DNA from: Candidatus Tectimicrobiota bacterium
GTDB taxonomy: Bacteria; Tectomicrobia; Entotheonellia; Entotheonellales; Entotheonellaceae
NCBI GenBank assembly: GCA_026005175.1
Contig: BPKO01000003.1
Span: 186,001 to 250,000, forward strand
Length of the DNA stretch: 64,000 nt
Direction of reading: 5' to 3'
Position 1 is the stretch's first letter, and each line of letters opens with the position of its first letter. Positions 1 to 8,869 of the stretch are shown here, one piece after another. The notes beneath the pieces were generated by a model, which was not told the DNA's origin, did no database searches, and saw only the letters and a program-made list of their open reading frames with translations. Position numbers and translations under genes: made by a program.

Positions 1-288
1 GCTTGTAACCGCCCGGTTGGCGCCGTCCGTCTTGACGTTTATCCGCTTGCTGGCTGCGCCGAAGAAGCCGCGCGTCTCGCCGGTTACCAGAGGGGTCGCC
101 CGGGAAGGCAAGAAAACGCCCGTCGTCCGCCATGCGGGCGGCCGCCGTGGGCCTTGGCGCCTCACAGGACGCTTGTCGCTGGCTTTGCGCCTGGCGCGAA
201 GAAGCAACGCGCAGCACGACGCCTATATACAGCGGCGGTTGTGAGGACGCGCAGCCTGCGATGGCAAGCCCTCCTGCCCATTCACATT

Positions 289-1398
289 TCAAGACCTGAC
301 CCCGTGGCGGGCGCGGGCGATGTCTGCCTCGCTGTAGCGGAAGGCGCGAAAGACCCAGTTGTTGAGCCCCGGCCGTCCCGGCTCATAGAAAAAGTAAGGG
401 TTGATGTACTCCCACACCACCTCGCCGGCGCGCGTCACCTCGAAGAGGCGGCCGCTGCAGCCCTCGCAGATGAGCGTGTTGCCGTTGGGCAGCCGCTGCG
501 CCCCGGAAATGTAAGGGCTGAAGAAGTCAAAGAGCGACTGGTCGTGGTACTCCCAGACGATGGCGTTGGTGCGCGGGTCGACCTCGATGACCCGCGAATA
601 CGACGCAGGATGGTCGCGGCGGTGCATGCCGTTGTCGAAAATGAGCACGTGGCCGCCCTCTAGCGGGCGCGGGTCGTGCTGCTGCGCCAGGGGCGGGCTG
701 CCCAGCTTCCACAGGATGCGGCCGCTGGGGCGCTCGACCAGCACCACCGTGGAGATGTTGCGGAAGCTCACCAGCAGGTGGCCTTCCGGGGTCTCGGCCA
801 CGGTGTTGCCGTGCGTCCACTCCTCGCGGTGGTCCTGCGGCGTGATGACCTCGGTCTCCACGTCCAGGTGCTCCCAGCTGCGCCACTCCCACACCACCTC
901 GCCCTCGGTCGTCACCTCGAGCAAGTAATCGGCGTAAATGCGGCCGTTGGCTTCGGTGCCCGGCAGGCCGCCTTTGATCTGGCGGTGCAGCGCTTCGGGC
1001 ACCGGGCGCAGGCAAAGGAGCATCACGTTGCCGTTGCGCAGCTTGCGGGCGTCGTGGTGGTGGTCGGGATGCTGCACCTGCCACAGCACCCGGCCGTGCC
1101 AGTCGACTTCCATCACCACCCCGCCCTTGAAGCGGCGCCAGGCCTCGAAGCGCTCCAGGTCCTGCATCACTTTGCCGCCGTAAAGCAAGTGGCCGTTGTC
1201 GAGCAAGTAGCCGTAAAGGCCCGGACGGTAGGGCAGCTGCCAGGTGTGCACCACTTCCCCCTGCATGTCGATGAGGTACACGGTGCCGTCGCCAAACATG
1301 GGGGTAAAGAGGGTGTAGCCGGTAAATGCCAGGTCGGGGTCGTACGCCGTCAGCCCGGTGCGGGCGCGGCGGATGCGCTGCTGGTCAACGCGGGTCAT
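289..1398 (-). CDS. Arylsulfotransferase (ASST)-family beta-propeller protein
   Basis: A 369-residue protein of the arylsulfotransferase/ASST-like family, whose members fold as a beta-propeller. The sequence shows repeated blade-like segments of the type 'G.VVHTW', 'GRVLWQ', 'GEVVWEW' and 'GEVVWEY', each followed by an 'L.NGH/NGN' turn (for example 'LDNGHLLY', 'LRNGNVML', 'LPNGNTLI'). No signal peptide is visible, so a cytoplasmic location is more likely than the periplasmic one of classical ASST. Many relatives have no proven sulfotransferase activity, so the substrate is unknown. An AAGGAA ribosome-binding site precedes the ATG. It is divergent from the ring-cleavage dioxygenase pair across about 190 bp. 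Family assignment is fairly secure; the reaction is not. Confidence 0.75.
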   Translation of the reverse strand: MTRVDQQRIRRARTGLTAYDPDLAFTGYTLFTPMFGDGTVYLIDMQGEVVHTWQLPYRPGLYGYLLDNGHLLYGGKVMQDLERFEAWRRFKGGVVMEVDWHGRVLWQVQHPDHHHDARKLRNGNVMLLCLRPVPEALHRQIKGGLPGTEANGRIYADYLLEVTTEGEVVWEWRSWEHLDVETEVITPQDHREEWTHGNTVAETPEGHLLVSFRNISTVVLVERPSGRILWKLGSPPLAQQHDPRPLEGGHVLIFDNGMHRRDHPASYSRVIEVDPRTNAIVWEYHDQSLFDFFSPYISGAQRLPNGNTLICEGCSGRLFEVTRAGEVVWEYINPYFFYEPGRPGLNNWVFRAFRYSEADIARARHGVRS

Positions 1399-1468
1399 CG
1401 GGGTTCCTTTCAGACGCGAAAGTCTCGGGATCCTACGGCCGTCAATGGGGTACCCCCTTCTATACCCC

Positions 1469-1498
1469 TACGGACGGCCCAAAGCAAGGCCGCCCGTA
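1469..1498. promoter_or_regulatory. Inverted repeat in a divergent intergenic region
   Basis: Arms TACGGACGGCC and GGCCGCCCGTA (11 bp, one mismatch) flank an 8-base loop. The perfect palindrome GGGGTACCCC lies just left of it at 1447-1456. Both sit between divergent genes, so they may be an operator or a leader hairpin. No T-run follows, so this is not a terminator. Confidence 0.35.
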
Positions 1499-1586
1499 GG
1501 GCATTGTCCGGCCTCGCCCCGTGGGCTATACTCCCTGCCGCCGGGCGCTACGGAGAAGGCCGAACCCTCAGGCGAGGAGACGCGCG

Positions 1587-2378
1587 ATGGGAACCCTGGT
1601 GGCGGCAATGGCGGCGCCGCATGCCCCACAGCTAGTGGCCATGCCCGAGACCGAAGACCCGGAACAGGTGCGCCAGGTGCACGCGGCGCTGGGGACGCTG
1701 CGCCAGCTGCTCGCAGCCGCCCGCCCCGACGTGCTGCTGGTCATCGGCGGCGACCACATCGAGGGCTTTTTCCTCAACGCCGTGCCGGCCCTGGGGATCT
1801 ACGTGGGCGGCAGCTGCGCTGGCTCATTCAGCATTTACACCTACCGCTATGACGTCCATGAGGAGCTGGCACGCTTCCTCCTTGAAGAAAGCCTCAACGC
1901 CGGCTTCGACGTGCTCTACTCGCAGGAGCTGCCGCTCGACTACGCCTTCTTCGTGCCGCTGCACTTCGTGATGCCCTCGCCGCCCCTGCCCATCGTGCCC
2001 CTCTTCGTCAACGTCTACTTGCCGCCGCAGCCGCCGCCGTGGCGCTGCTACCAGTGGGGACAGACGCTGGCCACCTTGCTGGCACGGCGGCCCGAACGCG
2101 TGGCCCTACTGGCCAGCGGCGGGCTGTCGCACTACCCGGGCACGCCGCGCTACGCCCAGCCAGATTACGCATTTGACCGCTGGCTGCTGCACCTGCTTGA
2201 GGTGGGGCGCGGCAGCGAGCTGGCCCGCCTCTCTTCAGCGCAGCTCGATGCCGCGGGCAACGTCGAAACGCGCACCTGGATCACCCTGCTGGGTGCGGTG
2301 GGCGACCGGCCGGCGCGGGTGCTGACCTACCAGCCTTCTTGGCACCACGGCTACGCGGTGGTTTACTGGCCCCTGTAA
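1587..2378 (+). CDS. LigB-type extradiol ring-cleavage dioxygenase, catalytic subunit
   Basis: A 263-residue member of the LigB superfamily (class III extradiol dioxygenases, Fe(II)-dependent opening of catechol-type rings). Family landmarks are the N-terminal 'APHAPQLV' with a potential metal-ligand His, 'VLLVIGGDHIEGFF' in the middle, and 'LLASGGLSHYPGTP' carrying the conserved Ser-His. The C-terminal 'SWHHGYAVVYWPL' resembles the end of protocatechuate 4,5-dioxygenase beta subunits. The ATG at 1587 was chosen because GGAGA lies at a good distance; the frame is open further upstream, but without a better site. It is followed 16 nt later by a LigA-like small subunit, which supports a two-subunit enzyme. 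The natural substrate cannot be told from sequence. Confidence 0.8.
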   Translation: MGTLVAAMAAPHAPQLVAMPETEDPEQVRQVHAALGTLRQLLAAARPDVLLVIGGDHIEGFFLNAVPALGIYVGGSCAGSFSIYTYRYDVHEELARFLLEESLNAGFDVLYSQELPLDYAFFVPLHFVMPSPPLPIVPLFVNVYLPPQPPPWRCYQWGQTLATLLARRPERVALLASGGLSHYPGTPRYAQPDYAFDRWLLHLLEVGRGSELARLSSAQLDAAGNVETRTWITLLGAVGDRPARVLTYQPSWHHGYAVVYWPL

Positions 2379-2394
2379 GCACGGAGGTCGCGCC

Positions 2395-2667
2395 ATGGCC
2401 CTTTACTACCCTTTTCCCCCAGCGCGTGCCTACCCGCTCAACAAGTGCCTCTTTGCCCTCAAAAGCGACGCAGCGTTTCGCCGGCAGTTCCTTGCCGACC
2501 CCGCGCAGGCCCTGCGGGCGTTTCCCCTCGACGCCGAAGAACGACAGGCCCTCCTTGCGGGCGATGCCGAGCGCCTCGTGGCCCTGGGCGCCCATCCCTA
2601 CCTCGTCTTTATGGCTCGCCTGCGCCTCGACATGGAGCAGCAGACGCAGCGCTACACGTACTTCTAG
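2395..2667 (+). CDS. LigA-like small subunit of extradiol dioxygenase
   Basis: A 90-residue protein resembling the LigA (alpha) domain of protocatechuate 4,5-dioxygenase. This is a small helical subunit that closes over the LigB active site. Typical features are 'AYPLNKCLFALKSDAAFR', 'FLADPAQALRAFPLDAEERQALLAGD' and 'LVALGAHPYLVFMARLRL', a pattern shared with stand-alone LigA proteins. An AGG-rich site precedes the ATG, 16 nt after the LigB stop, so the two are very likely co-translated. It converges on the ThDP-enzyme gene with only 28 bp between stops. Confidence 0.78.
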   Translation: MALYYPFPPARAYPLNKCLFALKSDAAFRRQFLADPAQALRAFPLDAEERQALLAGDAERLVALGAHPYLVFMARLRLDMEQQTQRYTYF

Positions 2668-2695
2668 CCGCCGCGCCCCTGCCCGCGCCGGCCGC

Positions 2696-4396
2696 TCAGA
2701 GCGCCTCGAGCAGCTCGTCCAGGGCGTGGGTGTAAGGAACGGCCGGGTACATCGTCTCCCGGGCGTCAAGGGTGCAGTCAAAAAGCATGAGGCCGCGGGT
2801 GCGCAAGAGGCGCCGCAGGGAGAGCAGGTCGTCTCGGAGCAAGGGCCGCAAGGGCGCCGGGAGGCGCCGGCGGCGGATGGCGTAGCTGCGGATGCCGGCG
2901 GCGCGCGCGTAGCGCACAAACGAGATCGGGGGGTTGAAGTCGCTGATAAAGTCTGCTTGCCGGCCCAGGCGCCGCTCGAAGTTGCGCGTCGAGCCCAGGC
3001 CGCCGTCGTTGAAGACCACGATCTTGAGGTTGGCGCAGCCTTCGCGGGCCGCCGTGTGCAGCTCGGCCAGGGACATGAGGAGCCCGCCGTCGCCGCACAC
3101 CGCCACCACCGTGGCCTCGGGTCTGCCAAGGCTGGCGCCGATGGCCGCCGGCAGGCCAAAGCCCATGGCCCCGAAGTGGCACGAGGCAATGGCGTGCGCG
3201 GGCTGCCGGCACGGGCTGTACTTGGTCATCCAGTACTTGTGGTGGCCCGAATCCTTAACCACGATGCTCTCGGGAAGGGCGGCGGCAATGGCCTCCACGA
3301 GCTCGAGCGCCTTGAGCGCCCCCGTGCGCCGAATGGGCAGCGGGTGCTCCTGCTTCCACTGGAGGAAGGCGTTGATCCAGCCCGGGCGGCTGAGGGTTTT
3401 GGGCAGCGCCTGGCTGAGCGCCGTCAGCACACCGGCAATGGGCTCGTGCAGGGCGATGTCCACGGGCACGTTGCGGCCCAGCACGTCTTTGTTGAGGTCC
3501 ACGTGGACTTTCTTGGCCTGAGGAGCAAAGCGCTGCGGATCGCCGGTGGCACGCTCGTCCAGTCCGGTGCCCAGGGCAATGAGCAGATCGGCGTGCTGCA
3601 CGAGGTAGGCGGCCACGTGGCTGCCGTTGTGTCGCAACAAGCCGCCGTAGAGGCGGTCGCTGGTGGCCATCACCCCCGTTCCCCCCATGGTGTGCACCAC
3701 CGGGATGTCGTAAGCGGTGGCAAAGGCCCGGATGAGGGCGTAGTCCTGGCGGGCACCGGCGCCCACGACGAGGACGGGACGCTGCGCTTCAACGAGGAGC
3801 TGCGCCACTTTTTTTATTTCCCACCAGCGGCTCCACCGGCTCAGGGTGGTCTGGCGCTCCGGCACCACAAGGGTAGCCGCTTCCGCTTCCAGGGAGGCAC
3901 TCAGGATATCGTCGGCCAGGTCGAGGAGCACCGGGCCGTAGGGCTCGGTCCACGCGGTGCTAAAAAGCTGGGAGAGGGCGCGGGGCACTTGCTGCGGTTC
4001 GTGCACGTAGCGCGCCGCTTTGACCGCCTCCGCCGCAGTGAAGGCGGCCGTGGCGTTAAAGTCCTGGAAGCTGTTCTTGCCAAAAAGGGCGCGGTGGACG
4101 TTGCCGGTGATTGCCAGAAGCGGGACGCCGTCTTTTTTTGCTGCCACCAGCGGGGTGAGGAGGTTGGTGGTCCCCGGCCCTTTGGAGGCACACACCACCC
4201 CCGGCTTGCCGGTGGCCTGCGTGTAGCCGGCAGCGGCAAAGCCGGCACCGCGCTCGTCGGCCGTTTGCACGTAGCGCAGGCCCACGTCGCGGACCGCGGC
4301 AAGCAGCACGAGGTTGGACTGTCCGGGATAGCCAAAGACCACCTCCACGCCGCTCTGGCGCAGCGTGCGCATGAGGTAGTGGGCCACCGTCTGCAT
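2696..4396 (-). CDS. Thiamine-diphosphate enzyme, acetolactate synthase/pyruvate oxidase-like
   Basis: A 566-residue ThDP-dependent enzyme with the three-domain order of acetolactate synthase, benzoylformate decarboxylase and pyruvate oxidase. The N-terminal Pyr domain has the conserved catalytic Glu (E48, in 'TADERGA') and 'SKGPGTTNLLTPL'. A central Rossmann-like domain includes 'RPVLVVGAGARQDYALI'. The C-terminal PP domain has the Mg/ThDP motif beginning 'CGDGG' and ending 'FNDGGLG'. No FAD-specific or acetolactate-synthase-specific signature is decisive, and no regulatory subunit gene is adjacent, so this is probably a catabolic 2-oxoacid decarboxylase or synthase. Its neighbours (dioxygenase, CoA-transferase) are compatible with degradation of aromatic or 2-oxo acids. 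The exact reaction is unknown. Confidence 0.75.
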   Translation of the reverse strand: MQTVAHYLMRTLRQSGVEVVFGYPGQSNLVLLAAVRDVGLRYVQTADERGAGFAAAGYTQATGKPGVVCASKGPGTTNLLTPLVAAKKDGVPLLAITGNVHRALFGKNSFQDFNATAAFTAAEAVKAARYVHEPQQVPRALSQLFSTAWTEPYGPVLLDLADDILSASLEAEAATLVVPERQTTLSRWSRWWEIKKVAQLLVEAQRPVLVVGAGARQDYALIRAFATAYDIPVVHTMGGTGVMATSDRLYGGLLRHNGSHVAAYLVQHADLLIALGTGLDERATGDPQRFAPQAKKVHVDLNKDVLGRNVPVDIALHEPIAGVLTALSQALPKTLSRPGWINAFLQWKQEHPLPIRRTGALKALELVEAIAAALPESIVVKDSGHHKYWMTKYSPCRQPAHAIASCHFGAMGFGLPAAIGASLGRPEATVVAVCGDGGLLMSLAELHTAAREGCANLKIVVFNDGGLGSTRNFERRLGRQADFISDFNPPISFVRYARAAGIRSYAIRRRRLPAPLRPLLRDDLLSLRRLLRTRGLMLFDCTLDARETMYPAVPYTHALDELLEAL

Positions 4397-4567
4397 ACAC
4401 CCCCCTTAACCCAGGCTCAGTGAAACCGCCCGCGCCGCTCTATGGTAGCGAACCGCTGCCAAGGTAGCAAGTCTTTTCCCAAGCGAGGCGCTACCACCAG
4501 GCACGCCGTCTTGCTATGATAGCCCGCCGGACTTTCACTAGAGACTGATGTGAGAAAGGAGCCGACC

Positions 4568-5782
4568 GTGTCGACCCCACCGCCTGCTGCCCCTTCTGGC
4601 CCCATGCAGGGCATCCGCGTTCTCGACCTTGGCGTATGGGTGGCGGGGCCCTTTGCGGCTTCGCTGCTTGCCGACTTCGGTGCCGAGGTGATCAAAATCG
4701 AAGAGCCGCCCCACGGCGACCCCATTCGCCGCGGCGGCCAGTTCACCGGTCCTGGCGCCCACTGGTGCATCGACGGCCGCAACAAAAAGTCGATGACCCT
4801 CAACCTGCGCACCGCGCGCGGCCGCGAGCTGCTCGGCCAGCTCCTGGCCCGCGCCGACGTGCTCATCGACAACCACCGCCCCGGCATGCTCGACGCCTGG
4901 GGCTTTAGCGAGGCGCGCCTGCGCGCGCTCAACCCCAGGCTGATCGTGGTCAACGTGTCGGGCTATGGCCAGAGCGGCCCCTACGCCCAGCGCCTGGCCT
5001 ACGACCGCATCGCCGCGGCCATGGGCGGCCTGCTCTACCTCAACGGCTACCCCGACCGGCCGCCGGTGCGCACCGGCATCATCGTCTGCGACTATATCAC
5101 GGCGCTGTTCAACACCATCGGCGTGCTCATGGCCCTCTACCATCGCGACGCCCGCGGCGGCAGCGGCCAGCGCCTCGACGTGGCCATGTACGAGTGCGTC
5201 TTTCGCCTGCTGGAAGCCACCCTGCCCGCCTACGACAAGCTCGGCATCGTGCGCGAGCGCATTGGCAACGTCTCCCCGGGCTTTTATCCCGACGACATGT
5301 TCGAGACCGCCGACGGCGCCTGGATCGTGCTCTCTGCCGTTACCGACCGCCACTTTGCCGCCCTGTGCCGCCTCATGGGCCGCGAGGATCTGCTCCACGA
5401 CCCTACCCTGGCCACCCCCGAAGACCGTGGCCGCCAGCTCACCCGCCTGCAAGCCCTCATTGGCGCCTGGGTGAAGCAGCACCGCCGCGACGAGGTGCTC
5501 GCCCTGCTCACCGAAGCCCGCCTGCCCTGCGCCCCGGTGATGCGCATCGACGACATCGTGCGCGACCCCCACTACCAGGCCCGCGGCACCATCATCGACG
5601 TCGAGGATCCCCAGCTCGGGCGGATAAAGCAGCCGGCGGTGGTGCCGCGGCTGTCGGCCACTCCCGGCGCCGTCTATCGCGGAGCCCCACCCCTGGGCGC
5701 CGACACCGACGCCATTCTGCGCGACCTCCTGGGCCTCTCGCCAGCCGAGATCGCCGAGCTGCACCGCCAGGGTGTCGTGTAG
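4568..5782 (+). CDS. CaiB/BaiF family (class III) CoA-transferase
   Basis: A 404-residue formyl-CoA:oxalate/carnitine CoA-transferase-type protein. The N-terminus has the family hallmark 'GIRVLDLGVWVAGPFAASLLADFGAEVIKIE', cited here only by its ends G-I-R and K-I-E, followed by 'NKKSMTLNLRTARGRELL'. The usual catalytic Asp lies in 'RLDVAMYECV', and the C-terminal 'LPCAPVMRIDDIVRDPHY' is also typical. The enzyme moves CoA between carboxylic acids; the substrate pair cannot be read from sequence. An earlier in-frame GTG exists at 4550, but GTG 4568 is preferred because AAAGGAG sits just upstream at 4555-4561. A possible extended -10 (TGCTATGAT, 4512-4520) lies upstream. Confidence 0.88.
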   Translation: MSTPPPAAPSGPMQGIRVLDLGVWVAGPFAASLLADFGAEVIKIEEPPHGDPIRRGGQFTGPGAHWCIDGRNKKSMTLNLRTARGRELLGQLLARADVLIDNHRPGMLDAWGFSEARLRALNPRLIVVNVSGYGQSGPYAQRLAYDRIAAAMGGLLYLNGYPDRPPVRTGIIVCDYITALFNTIGVLMALYHRDARGGSGQRLDVAMYECVFRLLEATLPAYDKLGIVRERIGNVSPGFYPDDMFETADGAWIVLSAVTDRHFAALCRLMGREDLLHDPTLATPEDRGRQLTRLQALIGAWVKQHRRDEVLALLTEARLPCAPVMRIDDIVRDPHYQARGTIIDVEDPQLGRIKQPAVVPRLSATPGAVYRGAPPLGADTDAILRDLLGLSPAEIAELHRQGVV

Positions 5783-5857
5783 CCGCGGTCGCCAAGGCCG
5801 CCGCCCGGAAGATACAATTGCCTTGAGACCCGGGACACGCGCGGCGGAGGAGCAGTT

Positions 5858-8845
5858 ATGGCGCAGACCACGGCCATCGATCCGGCTTACCTCGACAGCG
5901 AGATCCGCAAGCTCGGCGAGCAGCTCTGGCCGCGCCTGCAAGGCGAGCGGCCAGGACTGTTCAACCGCAGCGCCCTGCAAGGGCGCCTGCTCGACTGGGT
6001 GATGAAAGACCCGAGCTTCAAAGTCGACCTCTTTCGCTTTGTCGACGTGCTGCCGGTGCTGCGCTCCACCGAGCAAGTGGCCCGCCACGTGCGCGAGTAC
6101 CTCTTGCGGGACGGCCGCGAGCTGCCCGGCCTGGTGAGCGCAGCCCTCAAAGCCGCCAGCGGCGGCCTGGCCGCCGGGCTTGCCGCCCGCACCATCAAGC
6201 AACACCTCACCGAGCTGGCCACCCGCTTCATCGCCGGCCGCGACGTGGCGGCAGCGCTGCCGGTGCTGCGCCAGCTGCACCGCGAGGGCTTTGCCTGCAC
6301 CGTGGACTTGCTGGGCGAAGCCACCCTCAGCGACGCCGAGGCCGAGGCCTATGCCGAGCGCTACCTGGCCCTCATCGACACCCTGGCCGCCGAAGCGCCT
6401 TCCTGGCCGGCGCATTCCCTCCTTGACCACACCCCCCTGGGGCCGCTGCCGCGCGCCAACGTGTCGCTCAAAGTGTCGGCCCTGGCGCCGCAGCTCGACC
6501 CCGTGGATGCCGCCGGCAGCGTGCGCCGCCTGCGCCAGCGCGTGCTGCCGCTGCTGCTGCGGGCCCGAGAGCGAAACGTCTTTGTCAACTTCGACCTCGA
6601 GCAGTGGGCGCTGCACCGCATTACCTACGACCTCTTTGCCGAGGTGGCCCTGCACCCGCAGCTGCGCGACTGGCCCCACCTGGGCATCGTGGTGCAGGTC
6701 TACCTGAGGCGCGCCCCAGAAGACGCCGAGCGCCTGCTGGCCCTGGCCCGCCGCCGCGGCACGCCGCTGACTGTGCGCCTGGTCAAAGGCGCTTACTGGG
6801 ACTACGAGGTGGTGCACGCGCGCCAGCACGGCTATCCCTGCCCGGTGCTCACCGACAAGGCCGCCACCGATGCCCAGTACGAGCAGCTCACCGCCTTCTT
6901 GCTGGCGCATCACGAGGAGCTGTGGCCGGCCTTTGGCAGCCACAACCTCCGCTCCCTGCTCCACGCCCTGGTGCTGGCGCGCGAGCTCGGCCTGCCCGCC
7001 GGCGCCCTGGAAGTGCAGATGCTTTACGGCATGGCCGAACCCGAGCGCAAGGCCTTGCGCGACTTGGGCTACCGGGTGCGCGTCTATACGCCGGTGGGAG
7101 AGCTGCTGCCCGGCATGGCCTACTTGGTGCGGCGGCTGCTCGAAAATACCGCCAATCAGGGCTTTTTACGGCTGAGCCACTACGAGCAGGCCGATCTTGG
7201 CACTTTGCTGGCGCGGCCGCAGCCGCGCCCCGCGGCGCCCGCCTCGCCCGACCTGCGCTTTGGGGACCTGCAGGCCCCCTTTGCCAATTGCCCCCTGACC
7301 GACTTTACCGATGCCGCGCAGTGCGAGGCCTTTGCCAAGGCGGTAGAAGCCTGCCTGGCCACCCTGCCGCGGCGCGTGCCGGTGGTGGTGGACGGCCGGC
7401 CACGCTACGAGGGGGCGCAGCTGCAGCGCGTTTGCCCCAGCGACACCCGCCTTCAGGTAGCCACGGTGACCTTGGCCACGCGCGCCGACGCCGACGCCGC
7501 GGTGGCAGCGGCGACGCAAGCCTGGCCGGCCTGGCGGGATACGCCTCTGGAAGCGCGCGCCTTGCTGCTCGAGCGGCTGGCCGAGCGCCTGTACGCCGAC
7601 CGCCTGGCGCTGGCCGCCTTGCAAACCCTGGAAGTGGCCAAGCCCTGGCGCGAAGCCGACGCCGACGTTGCCGAGGCCATCGACTACTGCCGCTACTACG
7701 CCCGCCAAGCCCTCGAAGAGCTGGCGCCACAGCGGCTGGGACCCGTGCCCGGCGAGGACAACGTGCTGTGGTACGAGGGGCGAGGGCCGGCGGTCATCAT
7801 TGCGCCGTGGAACTTCCCTCTGGCCATCCTGTGCGGTATGGCCACCGCAGCGCTGGTGGCCGGCAACCCGGTGATCCTCAAGCCGGCCGAGCAGGCCAGC
7901 GCCGTGGCCTACGCCTTCTACGAGCACCTGCGCGCCGCCGGCTTCCCGCCCCAGGTGGTGCAGTTTCTCCCCGGCCTGGGCGAAGAAGTCGGCAGCCACC
8001 TGGTGGCGCACCCCGGGGTGGCCCAGATCGCCTTTACCGGCAGCATGGCGGTGGGACTGGCCCTCCTCGAAGCGGCGGCCAAGACGCACCCGGGGCAGCG
8101 GCAAGTCAAGCGGGTGGTGTGCGAGATGGGGGGCAAAAACGCCATCATCGTCGACGAAGACGCGGATCTGGACGAGGCGGTGGCCGGGGTGGTGCAGAGC
8201 GCCTTTGGCTATGCCGGGCAGAAGTGCTCGGCCTGCTCCCGCGTCCTGGTGGTGGGCAGCGCCTACGAGCCCTTTGTGCAGCGCCTGATTGCCGCCTGCC
8301 GCAGCCTCCTCATCGCCCCGGCGCACAGCCCCGCCTGCCGCCTGGGGCCGGTGGTCGACGCCGAGGCTTACGAGCGCCTGCGCCGCGTCATCGCCGATCC
8401 TGGCCCCGGCGCGCAGCCGCTTTACGTCGGCGAGGCGCCGGCGGGCGGCTTTTACGTGGCCCCGGCGATTTTTGCCGTGCAGGACGCCCAGCACCGGCTG
8501 ATGCAAGAAGAGCTCTTTGGTCCCGTGCTGGCGGTGATGCACGTGGCGACCTTTGCAGAGGCGCTCGAGGTGGCCGTCTCGACGCGCTACGCCCTCACCG
8601 GCGGCGTCTACTCGCGCACCCCCAGCCACCTGGCGCAGGCACGCCAGCGCTTTCGCGTCGGCAACCTCTACCTGAACCGCCCCTGCACCGGCGCCATGGT
8701 GCAGCGGCAGCCCTTTGGCGGCTTTGGCATGAGCGGCCTGGGCAGCAAAGCCGGCGGCCCGGGCTACTTGCGGCAGTTTGCCGATGCCCGCTGCGTGACG
8801 GAAAACACCATGCGCCACGGCTTCACCCCTGACGTGGCGTGGTGA
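5858..8845 (+). CDS. putA: Bifunctional proline dehydrogenase / glutamate semialdehyde dehydrogenase
   Basis: A 995-residue PutA that oxidises proline to glutamate via P5C and passes electrons from FAD to quinone. The proline dehydrogenase barrel occupies roughly residues 100-450. It shows 'LVKGAYWDYE' and the C-terminal substrate-binding 'RRLLENTANQGFLR'. The aldehyde dehydrogenase half (about 500-985) shows 'APWNFPLAILCGM', 'VVCEMGGKNAIIVDEDADL' with the catalytic Glu near residue 755, and the nucleophilic Cys near 790 in 'GYAGQKCSACSR'. At this length it lacks the N-terminal DNA-binding domain and the C-terminal extension of long PutAs, so it is a minimal type that should not repress its own gene. 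A GGAGGAG site precedes the ATG. It converges on a sigma-54 activator gene. Confidence 0.95.
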   Translation: MAQTTAIDPAYLDSEIRKLGEQLWPRLQGERPGLFNRSALQGRLLDWVMKDPSFKVDLFRFVDVLPVLRSTEQVARHVREYLLRDGRELPGLVSAALKAASGGLAAGLAARTIKQHLTELATRFIAGRDVAAALPVLRQLHREGFACTVDLLGEATLSDAEAEAYAERYLALIDTLAAEAPSWPAHSLLDHTPLGPLPRANVSLKVSALAPQLDPVDAAGSVRRLRQRVLPLLLRARERNVFVNFDLEQWALHRITYDLFAEVALHPQLRDWPHLGIVVQVYLRRAPEDAERLLALARRRGTPLTVRLVKGAYWDYEVVHARQHGYPCPVLTDKAATDAQYEQLTAFLLAHHEELWPAFGSHNLRSLLHALVLARELGLPAGALEVQMLYGMAEPERKALRDLGYRVRVYTPVGELLPGMAYLVRRLLENTANQGFLRLSHYEQADLGTLLARPQPRPAAPASPDLRFGDLQAPFANCPLTDFTDAAQCEAFAKAVEACLATLPRRVPVVVDGRPRYEGAQLQRVCPSDTRLQVATVTLATRADADAAVAAATQAWPAWRDTPLEARALLLERLAERLYADRLALAALQTLEVAKPWREADADVAEAIDYCRYYARQALEELAPQRLGPVPGEDNVLWYEGRGPAVIIAPWNFPLAILCGMATAALVAGNPVILKPAEQASAVAYAFYEHLRAAGFPPQVVQFLPGLGEEVGSHLVAHPGVAQIAFTGSMAVGLALLEAAAKTHPGQRQVKRVVCEMGGKNAIIVDEDADLDEAVAGVVQSAFGYAGQKCSACSRVLVVGSAYEPFVQRLIAACRSLLIAPAHSPACRLGPVVDAEAYERLRRVIADPGPGAQPLYVGEAPAGGFYVAPAIFAVQDAQHRLMQEELFGPVLAVMHVATFAEALEVAVSTRYALTGGVYSRTPSHLAQARQRFRVGNLYLNRPCTGAMVQRQPFGGFGMSGLGSKAGGPGYLRQFADARCVTENTMRHGFTPDVAW

Positions 8846-8869
8846 TCAATTCCGCCAGCCCGGGGCAGA

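Noticed and set aside
1-288. A gene in the first 288 bases
   Set aside because: Open frames here have no ribosome-binding site, family motif or sensible composition; a TATATA-like patch near 225 is not enough for a promoter call.
2339-4423. Long plus-strand open frame (694 codons) opposite the ThDP enzyme
   Set aside because: The minus strand encodes a complete ThDP enzyme with all motifs. The plus frame is low-complexity Gly/Ala/Val/His/Arg sequence, an effect of high GC.
4538-6964. 808-codon minus-strand open frame across the CoA-transferase and putA
   Set aside because: It spans two well-supported genes and the gap between them, shows no domain, and has the composition of an antisense shadow.
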